Notes: generated by a model from the sequence alone, not told the origin. Counted from the first letter of the stretch, positions 1-8,394 are shown. The stretch is 64,000 nucleotides of DNA from Pseudofrankia sp. DC12 (GCF_000966285.1 NZ_KQ031391.1:4046540-4110539); one strand, 5' to 3'. Made by a program: numbers and translations.

Positions 1-133
1 TTGCGCATCGTCGGACACCTGCATTCCTGGCGAGACTGCTTCGGACGCCCGGCAGGTGGCCGGGCGGCGGTCGGAGCAGGCGGCCGGGACCGCCTCGCTC
101 GGTTCCCCAGCATGCGCCGCGGGTCCGACAATC

Positions 134-185
134 TGGCCTGACCGCTTGGCCTGACCGCTTGGCCTGACCGCTTGGCCTGACCGCC
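134..185. repeat. Four-copy 13-bp tandem repeat
   Basis: The unit tggcctgaccgct occurs four times head to tail, and only the last base of the last copy differs. It lies just beyond the 3' end of the leftward DUF72 gene. Bases 1-133 hold no gene I can recognise. The near-perfect copies suggest recent slippage; no function is implied. Confidence 0.9.
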
Positions 186-225
186 GTCTCGGGGTTCACA
201 CGAAGGGGCTGGGCGGGCCGAGGCG

Positions 226-1014
226 CTAGAAGAGGGTGAGTGGCGCGGCCGGGATCGGCGCGGGCAGCGGCTCCAGCTCGGGCACACGCGCGCGGGCCTC
301 GTCGTGGAAGCGCCGGGCCAGCTGGGGAGCGTCGGCGTTGTCCGGGGTGTGGACGAAGACCGTGGGGGACCGGCCCTCGCGCAGCCAGGCGGCGACGATC
401 TCCACCCACCGCTGCCAGCCCTCGACGGTCCGCGCGGCGTCGTCGCGGCCGAGGTACCGGACGATCGGCCGTTCGGTCAGCGCGACCAGGCGGGCCGGCA
501 CCCGCGGCTTCTTCGCCCAGGCGTCGCGTTCGGCCGCGCTGGCCGGCGGGTTCTGGAAGAACACGGTGGTGTCGAAGGGAATCCATTCGGCGCGGACGAC
601 GGCGAGGGTCTCCTCGAGAAGCCGCGCCGCCCGCGGGTCCTCGAAGAACGAGAGGTGGCGGACCTCGACGGCGTAACGGTAGGACGCGCTGAGCCGGCGC
701 AGGAAGCCGGCGAGCAGTGGCACGTCGGCCGGGCCGAACGCCGCCGGCAGCTGAATCCAGACCGTGTCGGCTCGCGGGCCGAGCGGCTCGATCGCCTCCA
801 GGAACAGCCGCAGTGGCTCGTCGGCATCGGTGAGGCAGCGCTCGTGCGTGATGAGCTTCGGCAGCTTGACGACGAAACGGAAGTCCGGGTCCGTCTGCTG
901 GGCCCAGGAGGCGACGGGATCATCCAGTGGCGATGGCTTCGGCTGCTCGGTGGCCGGCTCGGCTGGTTCCTCAGTCGGCTCGGCGGGTGCGGTCGTCTCG
1001 TCCGTCTCGCCCAT
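226..1014 (-). CDS. DUF72 (YecE-like) protein with replaced N-terminus
   Basis: The body matches DUF72, a TIM-barrel-like family of unknown biochemical role: after residue 35 come WAQQTDPDFRFVVKLPK and ITHER, followed by FLEAIEPLG, the EVRH segment and a C-terminal VFVHTPDNADAPQLA. Normal members begin with a GTSGW strand and a segment ending NSTFY before this point. Here about 35 residues of Ala/Glu/Pro/Thr-rich sequence stand in their place, so the first strand of the barrel is missing. The start is an ATG three bases after the stop of the leftward 125-residue gene upstream, so the two are probably co-transcribed. The family call is firm; whether this shortened protein folds is unknown. Confidence 0.75.
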   Translation of the reverse strand: MGETDETTAPAEPTEEPAEPATEQPKPSPLDDPVASWAQQTDPDFRFVVKLPKLITHERCLTDADEPLRLFLEAIEPLGPRADTVWIQLPAAFGPADVPLLAGFLRRLSASYRYAVEVRHLSFFEDPRAARLLEETLAVVRAEWIPFDTTVFFQNPPASAAERDAWAKKPRVPARLVALTERPIVRYLGRDDAARTVEGWQRWVEIVAAWLREGRSPTVFVHTPDNADAPQLARRFHDEARARVPELEPLPAPIPAAPLTLF

Positions 1015-1017
1015 GGG

Positions 1018-1395
1018 TCAGACCGGAGGCAAGCGCGTAGATGCCGGTGGACGACCAGGACCCGCTACGTAGGGCCTGAGCCATTCCGGCGGTTGCTGCC
1101 ACGGCGACGGTTCCTGGTCAGTCACAGCGTCCGCCAGCCCCGCCGCAGTCAGCAGCAGTGCTGTGGCCGCGTCGGCGACGTCGTGGGCGAGATCCTCCGG
1201 CGGCGTCAGACCAACGCTGACGTCCACCGTCGGTGGGCCTACGAATCCGAGCCCGTCTTCCCATAGGCGCACCCGAGCGACACCGGGAAGCATCGCGATC
1301 AAGCCCCGCGCGAGATCTTCCAGGTCCGGGCAGTCCGGTCGGGGGACGAACGTCTCTGTCTGTTTTCCATCGACGCCATCGACTCTGATCAACAC
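1018..1395 (-). CDS. Hypothetical protein, 125 aa
   Basis: I do not recognise a family. The protein has a compact acidic N-terminal half (residues 1-70, with GVARVRLWEDGLGFVGPP) and a proline-rich C-terminal tail from about residue 95. No signal peptide or membrane segment is visible. The GTG start at 1395 gives a coding frame with strong third-position GC, and the stop is three bases before the DUF72 start, so it is the likely first gene of a two-gene leftward operon. Function is unknown. Confidence 0.55.
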   Translation of the reverse strand: MLIRVDGVDGKQTETFVPRPDCPDLEDLARGLIAMLPGVARVRLWEDGLGFVGPPTVDVSVGLTPPEDLAHDVADAATALLLTAAGLADAVTDQEPSPWQQPPEWLRPYVAGPGRPPASTRLPPV

Positions 1396-1543
1396 GTGGC
1401 CGTCCTTCCCCCCGCCGTCTCAAGGTGGATGGCGCCCCGGACCGGTCGGTGTATGCGAGCGACGGCAGCCAACCGGCCCGGGGGCCTGGTACCGAGCCTC
1501 ACGGAAACGGAGGGACACGGTCACCCCTCGCATCGGACACTTT

Positions 1544-1582
1544 GGGACGTTCTAAGATCGAGACGTCCCGACAGGACGTCCC
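1544..1582. promoter_or_regulatory. Promoter with GGGACGT/ACGTCCC operator repeats
   Basis: GGGACGT (1544-1550) and ACGTCCC (1563-1569) form an inverted pair around a -10-like TAAGAT (1553-1558), and a further GGACGTCCC lies at 1574-1582 just before the ribosome site of the HTH gene. This arrangement suggests autorepression by the HTH protein encoded immediately downstream. The repeats are seen; the binding protein is inferred. Confidence 0.55.
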
Positions 1583-1592
1583 AGGGGGTGCT

Positions 1593-2339
1593 GTGGCCAA
1601 CGAACGTCTTCGAACGGCGCTGACGCGGGGGCAGTGGTCGGCTCCCGCGCTGGCAGAGGCCCTCAACACCGACCCCAAGACGGTGGAACGCTGGGTCACG
1701 ACCGGCCGGACTCCGCACCGACGGACGGCGGTAGCTGCGGCAAAACTTCTCGGTGAAGAGCTGGAATACCTCTGGCCCGAACTGGGTAGGCGCACGGCCA
1801 TCGATGAGAAACACGGCGAGGTGGTCACGGTCTACGCGGAGCGCAGTGCGGTACCGAACGCCCTCTACTTGTCGTTGCTCCAGAACGCCACCGAGAGCGT
1901 AGATATTCTCGTCTACGCTGGTCTGCATCTTCCCGAGGGAAACCCGTCGTGGCCCCGCGAGATGCGTAGAAAATGCGAGGCGGGGCTCCAGGTGCGCATC
2001 GCTTTTGGTGACCCAGAGTCCGAAGAGGTGCGATCGAGAGGCGAGGAAGAAAAAGTAGGTGCTGGACTCGCCGCCCGGATTCGGTATGCGCTCTCGTGGT
2101 ATCAGCCAATTCTCGACTGTCCGAACCTGCACGTGGGTTTTCACTCGACCGTGCTGTATAACTCGATCCTGCGTTTTGACGACCAGATGCTCGTTAACCC
2201 GCACGTTTACGGAATGGGCGCGTTCAGGGCTCCGCAGATCCACCTGCGCAAGATCCAGGGAGGACCACTATTCGAGACCTACCGCGAGAGTTTCGAGAAG
2301 GTATGGGCTCAGACCCGTCCGTATGATCCGGAAGGATAG
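1593..2339 (+). CDS. HTH regulator with C-terminal PLD-like sensor domain
   Basis: The N-terminal residues 1-65 form an XRE-like helix-turn-helix (ALAEALNTDPKTVERWVTTG). The rest resembles the phospholipase-D-like domain found behind such HTHs in actinomycetes (often labelled DUF5919, from memory): SVDILVYAGL, then VRIAFGDP, then HSTVLYNSILRFDDQMLVNP. I see no canonical paired HxKxxxxD motifs, so catalysis is doubtful and ligand sensing more likely. The GTG at 1593 follows the purine-rich ccaggggg and gives 248 residues; the open frame continues upstream to 1425 but through the promoter repeats. It ends six bases before a NUDIX gene, so the two form an operon. Local GC is visibly lower than in the flanking genes, suggesting transfer. 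Confidence 0.75.
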   Translation: MANERLRTALTRGQWSAPALAEALNTDPKTVERWVTTGRTPHRRTAVAAAKLLGEELEYLWPELGRRTAIDEKHGEVVTVYAERSAVPNALYLSLLQNATESVDILVYAGLHLPEGNPSWPREMRRKCEAGLQVRIAFGDPESEEVRSRGEEEKVGAGLAARIRYALSWYQPILDCPNLHVGFHSTVLYNSILRFDDQMLVNPHVYGMGAFRAPQIHLRKIQGGPLFETYRESFEKVWAQTRPYDPEG

Positions 2340-2344
2340 ACCAG

Positions 2345-2815
2345 ATGCCCCGCAGGGACTATCTCAACGACCCGAACGCGCCCAAGGCCAACAGCATCGT
2401 TCCAGCCGTGAGCGCCATCGTCACGGACGACGAGGGCCGCATCCTGCTGATACACCGGACTGATAACGACTTCTGGGCGATCCCTGGTGGTGGCCTGGAG
2501 CCCGGAGAGTCGGTAAGCCAGGCAACGGCGCGTGAGGTTAAAGAGGAGACCGGTTTCGACGTTGAGGTTACCGGCGTCGTGGGCATCTACTCGAATCCGC
2601 ACCACGTGGCCGCGTACGACGATGGCGAGGTACGGCAGCAGTTCAGTATTTGCTTTACCACCAGGTTGTTGGGTGGCGCTGCGACCCCTAGCAGTGAGTC
2701 CTCAGAGGTTAACTTCGTCGCCGTGGACGATATCCCCGCGCTGAATATGCACGAGTCGATCCGGTTGCGGGTTAACCATTATCTTGAGCACCGGGCGACG
2801 CCGTTTATTGGCTAG
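2345..2815 (+). CDS. NUDIX hydrolase
   Basis: The protein hydrolyses a nucleoside-diphosphate-linked substrate that the sequence does not identify. The complete Nudix box runs from Gly49 to Phe71 (GGLEPGE, then AREVKEETGF), with all the glutamates that bind the divalent metal. The length of 156 residues is normal for a single-domain member. It starts six bases after the HTH/PLD-like gene and is read with it; in this kind of pair the HTH protein probably senses a small molecule related to the NUDIX substrate, which is inference. GC is lower than in the surrounding genes. Confidence 0.88.
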   Translation: MPRRDYLNDPNAPKANSIVPAVSAIVTDDEGRILLIHRTDNDFWAIPGGGLEPGESVSQATAREVKEETGFDVEVTGVVGIYSNPHHVAAYDDGEVRQQFSICFTTRLLGGAATPSSESSEVNFVAVDDIPALNMHESIRLRVNHYLEHRATPFIG

Positions 2816-2881
2816 CGGGGTTTACTGGGTTTACTTACTCGGCTGGAAATTTCCTGACTGCGCGTGACACCTGGCCGCCTT

Positions 2882-2896
2882 GTTGTGGATCACAAC
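2882..2896. repeat. Inverted repeat GTTGTG-gat-CACAAC
   Basis: A perfect 6-bp inverted repeat with a 3-base centre lies in the AT-rich gap between the NUDIX gene and the recombinase remnant. It could be an operator or a recombination half-site left by the mobile element; sequence alone cannot decide. Confidence 0.4.
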
Positions 2897-2978
2897 GGTA
2901 AAGGGTGGGGGGTCAATTCATACACAACTTATCCCCGCGCGTTATCGGACTGCGAATAAGCGTGAGATAAAGAATATT

Positions 2979-3000
2979 GCCCCGCATTTATTTGCGGGGC
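2979..3000. terminator. Rho-independent terminator
   Basis: GCCCCGC (2979-2985) pairs perfectly with GCGGGGC (2994-3000) over an 8-base AT loop, followed by ctttatttgt. It closes the HTH/NUDIX operon. The A-rich left flank means it could also stop leftward transcription. A low-GC terminator of this form is unusual for this genome and supports foreign origin of the segment. Confidence 0.75.
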
Positions 3001-3254
3001 CTTTATTTGTTCACCTATTCAGGCGGCCATGCGTGACAGGCAGCGGCTCACCGTGGTTGCAGGGCTGCGGCGAGATCGCTCTCGGTAGCGTATGGCAACT
3101 CAAGGTAGTCGGATTCGGTCGGCACGGATAGGCCGGCAGCGACGTGAACCGCCTGTGGTTACTGGGTTTCCGGATCAACTCAAAGTACTTCTCCAGGCCC
3201 GACCAGACTGGAAGCGTAGTTTGATCAATCCGGACTGTTATCTTGCCGCAGCCC

Positions 3255-3741
3255 TGCCGTGGTTGGGTGCCAGCGCTCCCCGCGCTTGGGCTTATGTCCG
3301 GCCGCGTGCAGTGCGTCAACGATCTCGCGTAGCGAAGTTCCGGCAGCGTGCTTGGCACGCATGAGGGCCAGCCGTCCTGCTCCGTGTCGACGGGCTCCAG
3401 AGCCTTGTTAACGCTCTGCTGGCCGTAGGCAGGGGCACCGTAGCCGGCGTACCCGCCAGCGTTCGCCTTGTGCTCCCGAGCCTTCCGCAGACGTAGCGCG
3501 ATATTGGCACGGTCGTACTGAGCCACCGCGCCGAGTACCTGACGAATCAGCGTGCGCGTCGGGTCGTCCTTGTCATCGACCAGGTTCTCAGCCTCGCTGG
3601 GGACGCAAGAGAAGATCTGAGCCCCCATCTTCCAGATGAGTTGGATCAAGGTCTCCTGGACGATCATGTCACGGGCAAGACGGTCCATCTTCGGGAAGAC
3701 GATCCCCTCGGCCTGGCGGGTCTTGAGAGCGTCCAGCGCTG
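3255..3741 (-). pseudogene. Serine recombinase/resolvase remnant, frameshifted
   Basis: Reading leftward, the first frame gives the C-terminal half of a resolvase catalytic domain (GIVFPKMDRLARD, then LGAVAQYDRANIALRLRKAR). At about 3370-3377 the match jumps to another frame, which continues with LALMRAKHAAGTSLREIVDA and HKPKRGERWHPTTA, the C-terminal DNA-binding part. The N-terminal part with the catalytic serine is absent: similarity starts abruptly at about 3741. The gene therefore has a 5' truncation and a frameshift and cannot make an active enzyme. It converges on the terminator at 2979-3000. This is probably the integrase of a decayed element that also brought the HTH/NUDIX pair. Confidence 0.82.
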
Positions 3742-3753
3742 ATCGGCCATGAC

Positions 3754-3897
3754 GTGTGCGCCAGTTCCGCCGATCGCTGGCTCAATGGCTCTGACACCTA
3801 CGGCGTCTACTACCACCCCAATGCGACAGGTGTGGCGCGGGTGGCGGATCTGCTGGCCGAGGCACTGGAGCATCGCGCGAGCGGTCAGCCCAGCTGA
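3754..3897 (+). pseudogene. C-terminal stub of an SGNH/GDSL-type hydrolase
   Basis: A 47-codon open stretch reads ADRWLNGSDTYGVYYHPNAT and then GVARVADLLAEAL before a stop. The HPN-x-x-G pattern is that of the C-terminal catalytic-histidine block of SGNH/GDSL lipases and esterases. Nothing upstream continues the family because the recombinase remnant begins there. The stub is therefore the surviving tail of a gene interrupted by the element. The family is assigned from a short motif, so confidence is moderate. Confidence 0.5.
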
Positions 3898-3973
3898 CCC
3901 GGATGACGACGTCGGCCGGGCCTGACCCCTGCCGGCGGTCGGAGGTAAGCCAGAGGCTGCGGCCGCGCCACCG

Positions 3974-4585
3974 TCACAGACCGGAGTTCTGCCCGGCCAG
4001 TCCGCGCCATTCCCGATCGAGGATCGCGAAGTCGATCTCGGTGCTCCACCGTCCCTTGAACCATTCGTTCTCGACCAGCAGTGCCTCCCGCCGCATGCCG
4101 AGCTTGGTCAGCACGGCGGCCGAGGCCGGGTTTTCGGCGTCGATCCGAGCCGTCACCCGATGCAGCCCGAACTCGTCGAAGAGCAGCGCGAGCAGGGCGC
4201 GCGCGGCCTCCGTGGCATATCCCCGCCCGTGGTACTCGGGATTGATGACATAGCCGATCTCACCGCTACGGTGCCGGGCGCTGTGCCAGAAGAAGATCAG
4301 GTCGCCGATCAGGCCGCCCGACTCCTTGAGCACGACCGCGAGTGCCAGGCACTGCCCCTCGGTCTCCAGCTCGGATCGGACGAGATCCGGGTTGGCGAGC
4401 CGCTCGGCGACCTGCTCCCGGTTCCTCGGCTCCGGCGGGATGTAACGGCACACGTCCGGCCGGGAGAGGTAGGCGTGCATCGCGTCGACGTCCCCGACCG
4501 GGTCGATGGGACGCAGCAGGAGCCGGCCGGTCTCGATCGGGTAGCTCGGCCGAAGGGGCCCGAGCGCGGGCCCAGGTGAGGTCAT
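3974..4585 (-). CDS. GNAT N-acetyltransferase (RimJ/RimL type)
   Basis: This acetyl-CoA-dependent acetyltransferase of 203 residues opens with ETGRLLLRPIDPVGDVDAMH, typical of the RimJ/RimL branch. The acetyl-CoA loop is HGRGYATEAARA in motif A, and the C-terminal ASAAVLTKLGMRREA segment is also typical. The substrate cannot be told; relatives acetylate ribosomal protein N-termini, aminoglycosides or other amines. The ATG at 4585 is chosen because homology begins a few residues later and the longer open frame up to 4858 reads into the epimerase promoter. It is transcribed divergently from the epimerase gene. Confidence 0.85.
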   Translation of the reverse strand: MTSPGPALGPLRPSYPIETGRLLLRPIDPVGDVDAMHAYLSRPDVCRYIPPEPRNREQVAERLANPDLVRSELETEGQCLALAVVLKESGGLIGDLIFFWHSARHRSGEIGYVINPEYHGRGYATEAARALLALLFDEFGLHRVTARIDAENPASAAVLTKLGMRREALLVENEWFKGRWSTEIDFAILDREWRGLAGQNSGL

Positions 4586-4793
4586 GCCGGCGACCCTAGG
4601 GCACGGCCTGGTCGCCCCAGACCGCAAGGGGATGCCCGTGAAGCCACGGTGATCCCCCCGCTCGGCTCCGTCGTCCCGCGCTCGGCGACGACGCCTGATC
4701 CACCTCTCCCGGGGGCCGAGTGGATTCCCAGGACCGCCTCGCTGGATAGTGGGATCGCGTAGTCCGGTGGCGCACGAACGCGGCGCTGAAGGG

Positions 4794-5801
4794 ATGTCAT
4801 CCGTGGTCGACAGGCAACTGGTGATGGGCGCGAGTGGATTCCTGGGTTCGCACGTCACGCGGCAGCTGGTGGAGCGTGGCGACGACGTCCGGGTCTGGAT
4901 TCGCCGGTCCAGCTCAACCCGGGCCTTCGACGACCTGTCGGTCGAGCGCTGCTACGGCGAGCTGACCGACGACGAGGCGATGCGCGAGGCGATGCGTGAC
5001 GTCGACACGGTGTTCTACTGCGTCGTCGACGCCCGGGCCTGGCTGCGCGACCCTGGGCCGCTGTTCGCCACCAACGTCGAGGGCCTGCGGCACGCGCTTG
5101 ACGCGGCGCTTGAGATGAAGGTGCGCCGTTTCGTCTTCTGCAGCACGGCCGGCACGATCGGTGTGTGCACGGACGGCCTGGCCACCGAGGAACTCCCGCA
5201 CAACTGGCTGCACCTGGGTGGGCCGTACATCAAGGCGCGCTACGCCGCCGAGGAGCTCGTCCTGGAGTACTGCCGGGAGCGCGGGCTGCCGGGGATCGTG
5301 ATGTGCGTGTCGACGACCTATGGCGCGCCCGACTTCGGCTCGCCGCACGGCCGGATGGTGTCCGACGCCGCGCTGGGCAAGCTGCCGGTCTACTTCGGCA
5401 ACGCGTCGATGGAGGTGGTCGGCATCACCGACGCCGCCGAGGCCTTCCTGCTCGCCGCGCAGAAGGGGCGCGTCGGAGAGCGGTATATCGTCAGCGAGTC
5501 CTTCATGAGCTGGCAGGAGCTGGTGACGACGGCGGCCGAGGCGGTCGGCGCGCGCCCGCCCCGGTTCGGGATGCCGATCGGCGTGATGAAGGTGTTCGGC
5601 CGCCTCGGCGACCTCGGTGGCCGCGTGCTGCGCCGGGACATGGTGATGACCAGCGTCACGGTACGGCTCATGCATTTCATGTCGCCGCTCGACCACGGCA
5701 AGGCGTCCCGCGAGCTCGGCTGGAACCCGGCACCGACGCGGGATTCCATCCGCGCGGCCGCGAAGTACTATGTCGAACAGGAACGCGCGGTCGCGAAATA
5801 G
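4794..5801 (+). CDS. NAD-dependent epimerase/dehydratase (extended SDR)
   Basis: The 335-residue protein has an N-terminal Rossmann fold with MGASGFLGSHV as the NAD(P)-binding glycine motif, an acidic/serine-rich segment after strand 2, and FVFCSTAGTIG carrying the active-site serine/threonine. The catalytic Tyr is in GGPYIKARYAAEE: the pattern is Y-x3-R where most relatives have Y-x3-K. Members of the family act on nucleotide sugars or reduce ketones; the substrate here is not evident. The ATG at 4794 is preceded by gaaggg. The DedA-type gene follows 17 bases later on the same strand. Confidence 0.82.
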   Translation: MSSVVDRQLVMGASGFLGSHVTRQLVERGDDVRVWIRRSSSTRAFDDLSVERCYGELTDDEAMREAMRDVDTVFYCVVDARAWLRDPGPLFATNVEGLRHALDAALEMKVRRFVFCSTAGTIGVCTDGLATEELPHNWLHLGGPYIKARYAAEELVLEYCRERGLPGIVMCVSTTYGAPDFGSPHGRMVSDAALGKLPVYFGNASMEVVGITDAAEAFLLAAQKGRVGERYIVSESFMSWQELVTTAAEAVGARPPRFGMPIGVMKVFGRLGDLGGRVLRRDMVMTSVTVRLMHFMSPLDHGKASRELGWNPAPTRDSIRAAAKYYVEQERAVAK

Positions 5802-5818
5802 CTGGGTATGCCTGGGAC

Positions 5819-6460
5819 GTGTTCGATCAGATCGCCGAGGTCGTGTCCGGAGCGTGGTGGACGTATCCGCTGATCTTCGCGGTGTGTTTCGGCGACTCGT
5901 TGCTGCCGATCCTGCCGAGCGAGACGGCCGTGATCACGGCGGGCGTGCTGGCCGGATCGGGCCGGCTCAACCCGTTCGAGATCATGGCGGTGGCCGGACT
6001 GGGAGCCTTCGCGGGCGATACGACCAGCTACCTGATCGGGCGGCGATGGGGGCCGGCGGCCCAACGGCGGCTGCTGCGTGGCGACAAGGGCAAGAAGGCC
6101 GTCGGATGGGCCCGGAAGATGATCGAGCGGCGCGGCATGCTGATTGTCGCCGTCGCCAGGTTCGTGCCCGGCGGGCGCACCGCGACGACACTGACCGCCG
6201 GCATGCTGGGGATGCCGTACCAGCGCGGATTCGCCGTCGGCGCCGGGCTCGGCGCGGCCTTCTGGGCCGTCTACAACACGCTCATCGGGATGGTCGGCGG
6301 GCAGACATTCGAGAACCAGCCCTGGAAGGGCCTCCTGCTCGCCTTCGGCATCGCCCTGACCGTCAGCGGGATCATCGAAGGAGTCCGCTACCTCGTCCAA
6401 CGACCGCGTCGTCGACGTGACGACGACGCACAGTGCGACACCCCGACCGGCCGCAAGTGA
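5819..6460 (+). CDS. DedA family membrane protein
   Basis: This integral membrane protein of about 213 residues belongs to the DedA/SNARE-associated family, whose members are linked to lipid-carrier flipping and membrane homeostasis. Family signs are FGDSLLPILPSET near the N-terminus, GAFAGDTTSYLIGRRWG, and the conserved VARFVPGGRTATTLTAGMLG. Several hydrophobic stretches follow to residue 195, then a basic tail (RPRRRRDDD). The GTG at 5819 is the best start in frame, with the weak purine stretch ctggga before it. It is 17 bases downstream of the epimerase gene and probably co-transcribed with it. Confidence 0.85.
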   Translation: MFDQIAEVVSGAWWTYPLIFAVCFGDSLLPILPSETAVITAGVLAGSGRLNPFEIMAVAGLGAFAGDTTSYLIGRRWGPAAQRRLLRGDKGKKAVGWARKMIERRGMLIVAVARFVPGGRTATTLTAGMLGMPYQRGFAVGAGLGAAFWAVYNTLIGMVGGQTFENQPWKGLLLAFGIALTVSGIIEGVRYLVQRPRRRRDDDAQCDTPTGRK

Positions 6461-6613
6461 GGCACGCTGTTCCAGAGCCAGGTGCGATGCACCGGAGCGG
6501 CCGGCCAGATATGACGCGGGAGACGTCCGTCGACCGTGTCGATCCGCGGCGACGCCGTTCGACCTAGGGGTGAGAGGGTCGAGCAAGGCCCTCACGATCA
6601 TGGGAGAACAGCG

Positions 6614-7033
6614 ATGCCGCGATACATGTTGATCATGAGGTCCACCGACGAGGCGATCGCGAAGATGATGGCGACCCCGTTCGAGGAGATGCTTGAGACC
6701 ATCGGCCGGTTCAACGAGGAGATGATCAAGGCGGGCGTGCTCGTCGCCGCCGAGGGCCTGGACGACCCGAGCCAGGGTGTCGTCGTCGACTTCAGCGGCG
6801 AGACGCCGGTGGTGACCGACGGCCCGTACGGCGAGACGAAGGAGCTGTTCGGCGGCTACTACGTCATCGACGTCGCCTCGAAGGAGGAGGCGGTCGAGTG
6901 GGCCAGGCGCCTGCCCGCGATGCCCGGCTCGAAGTGCGAGATCCGCCGGGTGCCGACCATCGACGAGTTCCCGCAGGACAACGAGTGGGTCATCAAGGAG
7001 CGGGCGTGGCGCGAGCGGGCCGGCCAGCTCTGA
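6614..7033 (+). CDS. YCII-related (DGPF-type) protein
   Basis: This small cytoplasmic protein of 139 residues belongs to the YCII/DGPF family. It begins with PRYMLIMRSTDEA and carries the family's TDGPYGETKELFGGYYVIDV block. Biochemistry is largely unknown; the fold resembles dimeric ferredoxin-like enzymes with a possible His/Asp active site. Its stop TGA overlaps the ATG of the downstream sigma factor by one base. Pairing of a YCII/DGPF protein with this class of ECF sigma factor is a recognised arrangement (ECF42-type loci), so the protein may act in the same response. Confidence 0.88.
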   Translation: MPRYMLIMRSTDEAIAKMMATPFEEMLETIGRFNEEMIKAGVLVAAEGLDDPSQGVVVDFSGETPVVTDGPYGETKELFGGYYVIDVASKEEAVEWARRLPAMPGSKCEIRRVPTIDEFPQDNEWVIKERAWRERAGQL

Positions 7034-8331
7034 TGCCCGCGGCGACCGACGGCCCGCCGACCGAGTCCGCCCGGCGCGCCGTCGAGGCCGTCTGGCGGAT
7101 CGAGTCCCCACGCATCGTCAGCGCGCTCGCCCGCTACACCGGGGACTTCGCCCTCGCCGAGGACGCCGCCCAGGAAGCTGTGGCGGAGGCCCTCGTCAGC
7201 TGGTCCCGCGACGGGGCACCGGAGTACCCGGCGGGCTGGCTGCTGGCGACCGCGCGGCGGCGCGCCATCGACAGCTTCCGCCGCCGGTCGGCACTCGACG
7301 AGCGATACGCCACCTTCGCGAGCCAACTCGCCGAAGGCGAAGCGAACACGGGCACGACGCCCCACGGCCACTCGGACGAGCTGCCCTGGGATCCGGACCG
7401 GATCGACGACGACACGCTCGCCCTGATGTTCATCTCCTGCCACCCGGTGCTCTCGCCCGAAGCCCGGATGGCCCTGACACTGCGGGCGGTCGGCGGCCTG
7501 AGCAGCGAGGAGATCGCCCGGGCGTTCCTCGTCCCCGTGCCGACCGTCCAGGCCCGGATCACCCGGGCGAAGAAGACCATCGCCGCGGCGGGAGTGCCGT
7601 TCGAGCTGCCACCAGCCGAACAACGCCGCGAGCGCCTCGGGGGCGTGCTGAGCGTGCTGTACGTCATCTTCACCGAGGGCTCGACGGCCACGGCCGGCGA
7701 CCGGCTGCTGCGCGCCGAACTCGCCTACGAGGCGATCCGGCTGGCCCGGATGCTGTCCGCGCTGCTACCCGGCGAGGCGGAGGTGTTCGGCCTGCTCGCC
7801 CTGTGTGAGCTCACCGCCGCGCGGTTCCCGGCGCGCACCGGTCCCGACGGCGAGCCGGTGCTCCTGGAGGGCCAGGACCGGCGGCTGTGGGACCGGTCCG
7901 CGATCCGACGCGGTCAGGCCGCGCTCGCCCGCGCCTCGGCGGTCGGGCGTGGCCTCGGGCCCTACGGGCTGCAGGCGGCGATCGCCGCCTGCCACGCGTC
8001 GGCGCCCTCCGTCGCGCGGACCGGCTGGGAACGCATCGTGCTCCTCTACGAGGCACTCGCCCGGGTGGCGCCGTCGCCGGTCGTCGAACTCAACCGGGCC
8101 GTCGCCGTCGCCATGGCGCACGGGCCGCAGCATGCCCTGGAGATGGTGGACGAGCTCGTCAGCTCCGATCGACTGTCGGGGTCCCACCTGCTCCCGAGCG
8201 TCCGCGGCGAGTTGCTCACCCGGCTCGGCCGGACCGAGGAGGCCCGAGCGGAGCTGAACCTCGCCGCCCGGCTGTGCCGCAACACCCGTGAACGGTCAGT
8301 CCTGCTCCGCAAGGCGGCCGCCCTCGCCTGA
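7033..8331 (+). CDS. ECF sigma factor with long C-terminal domain (ECF42-like)
   Basis: Residues 1-180 hold sigma regions 2 and 4: IVSALARYTGDFALAEDAAQ, then PAGWLLATARRRAIDSFRR, then LTLRAVGGLSSEEIARAFLV and VQARITRAKK. The remaining ~250 residues form the helical, TPR-like domain typical of the ECF42 class, with the conserved DRRLWDR and GPYGLQAAIAACHA segments. No anti-sigma gene is visible; in this class the C-terminal domain itself is thought to control activity. Translation is coupled to the YCII gene by a TGATG overlap. Length 432 residues matches the class. Confidence 0.9.
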   Translation: MPAATDGPPTESARRAVEAVWRIESPRIVSALARYTGDFALAEDAAQEAVAEALVSWSRDGAPEYPAGWLLATARRRAIDSFRRRSALDERYATFASQLAEGEANTGTTPHGHSDELPWDPDRIDDDTLALMFISCHPVLSPEARMALTLRAVGGLSSEEIARAFLVPVPTVQARITRAKKTIAAAGVPFELPPAEQRRERLGGVLSVLYVIFTEGSTATAGDRLLRAELAYEAIRLARMLSALLPGEAEVFGLLALCELTAARFPARTGPDGEPVLLEGQDRRLWDRSAIRRGQAALARASAVGRGLGPYGLQAAIAACHASAPSVARTGWERIVLLYEALARVAPSPVVELNRAVAVAMAHGPQHALEMVDELVSSDRLSGSHLLPSVRGELLTRLGRTEEARAELNLAARLCRNTRERSVLLRKAAALA

Positions 8332-8394
8332 CGAGGCTCCGGCCCGACAGGCCATGATCGGCGTACCGCGGGCCGCGGTCGACCTCAGGATCAT

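Noticed and set aside
5768..7111. 447-codon open frame antisense to the DedA and YCII genes
   Set aside because: Arg/Pro-rich shadow frame of high-GC coding sequence with no domain similarity; the plus-strand genes are clear.
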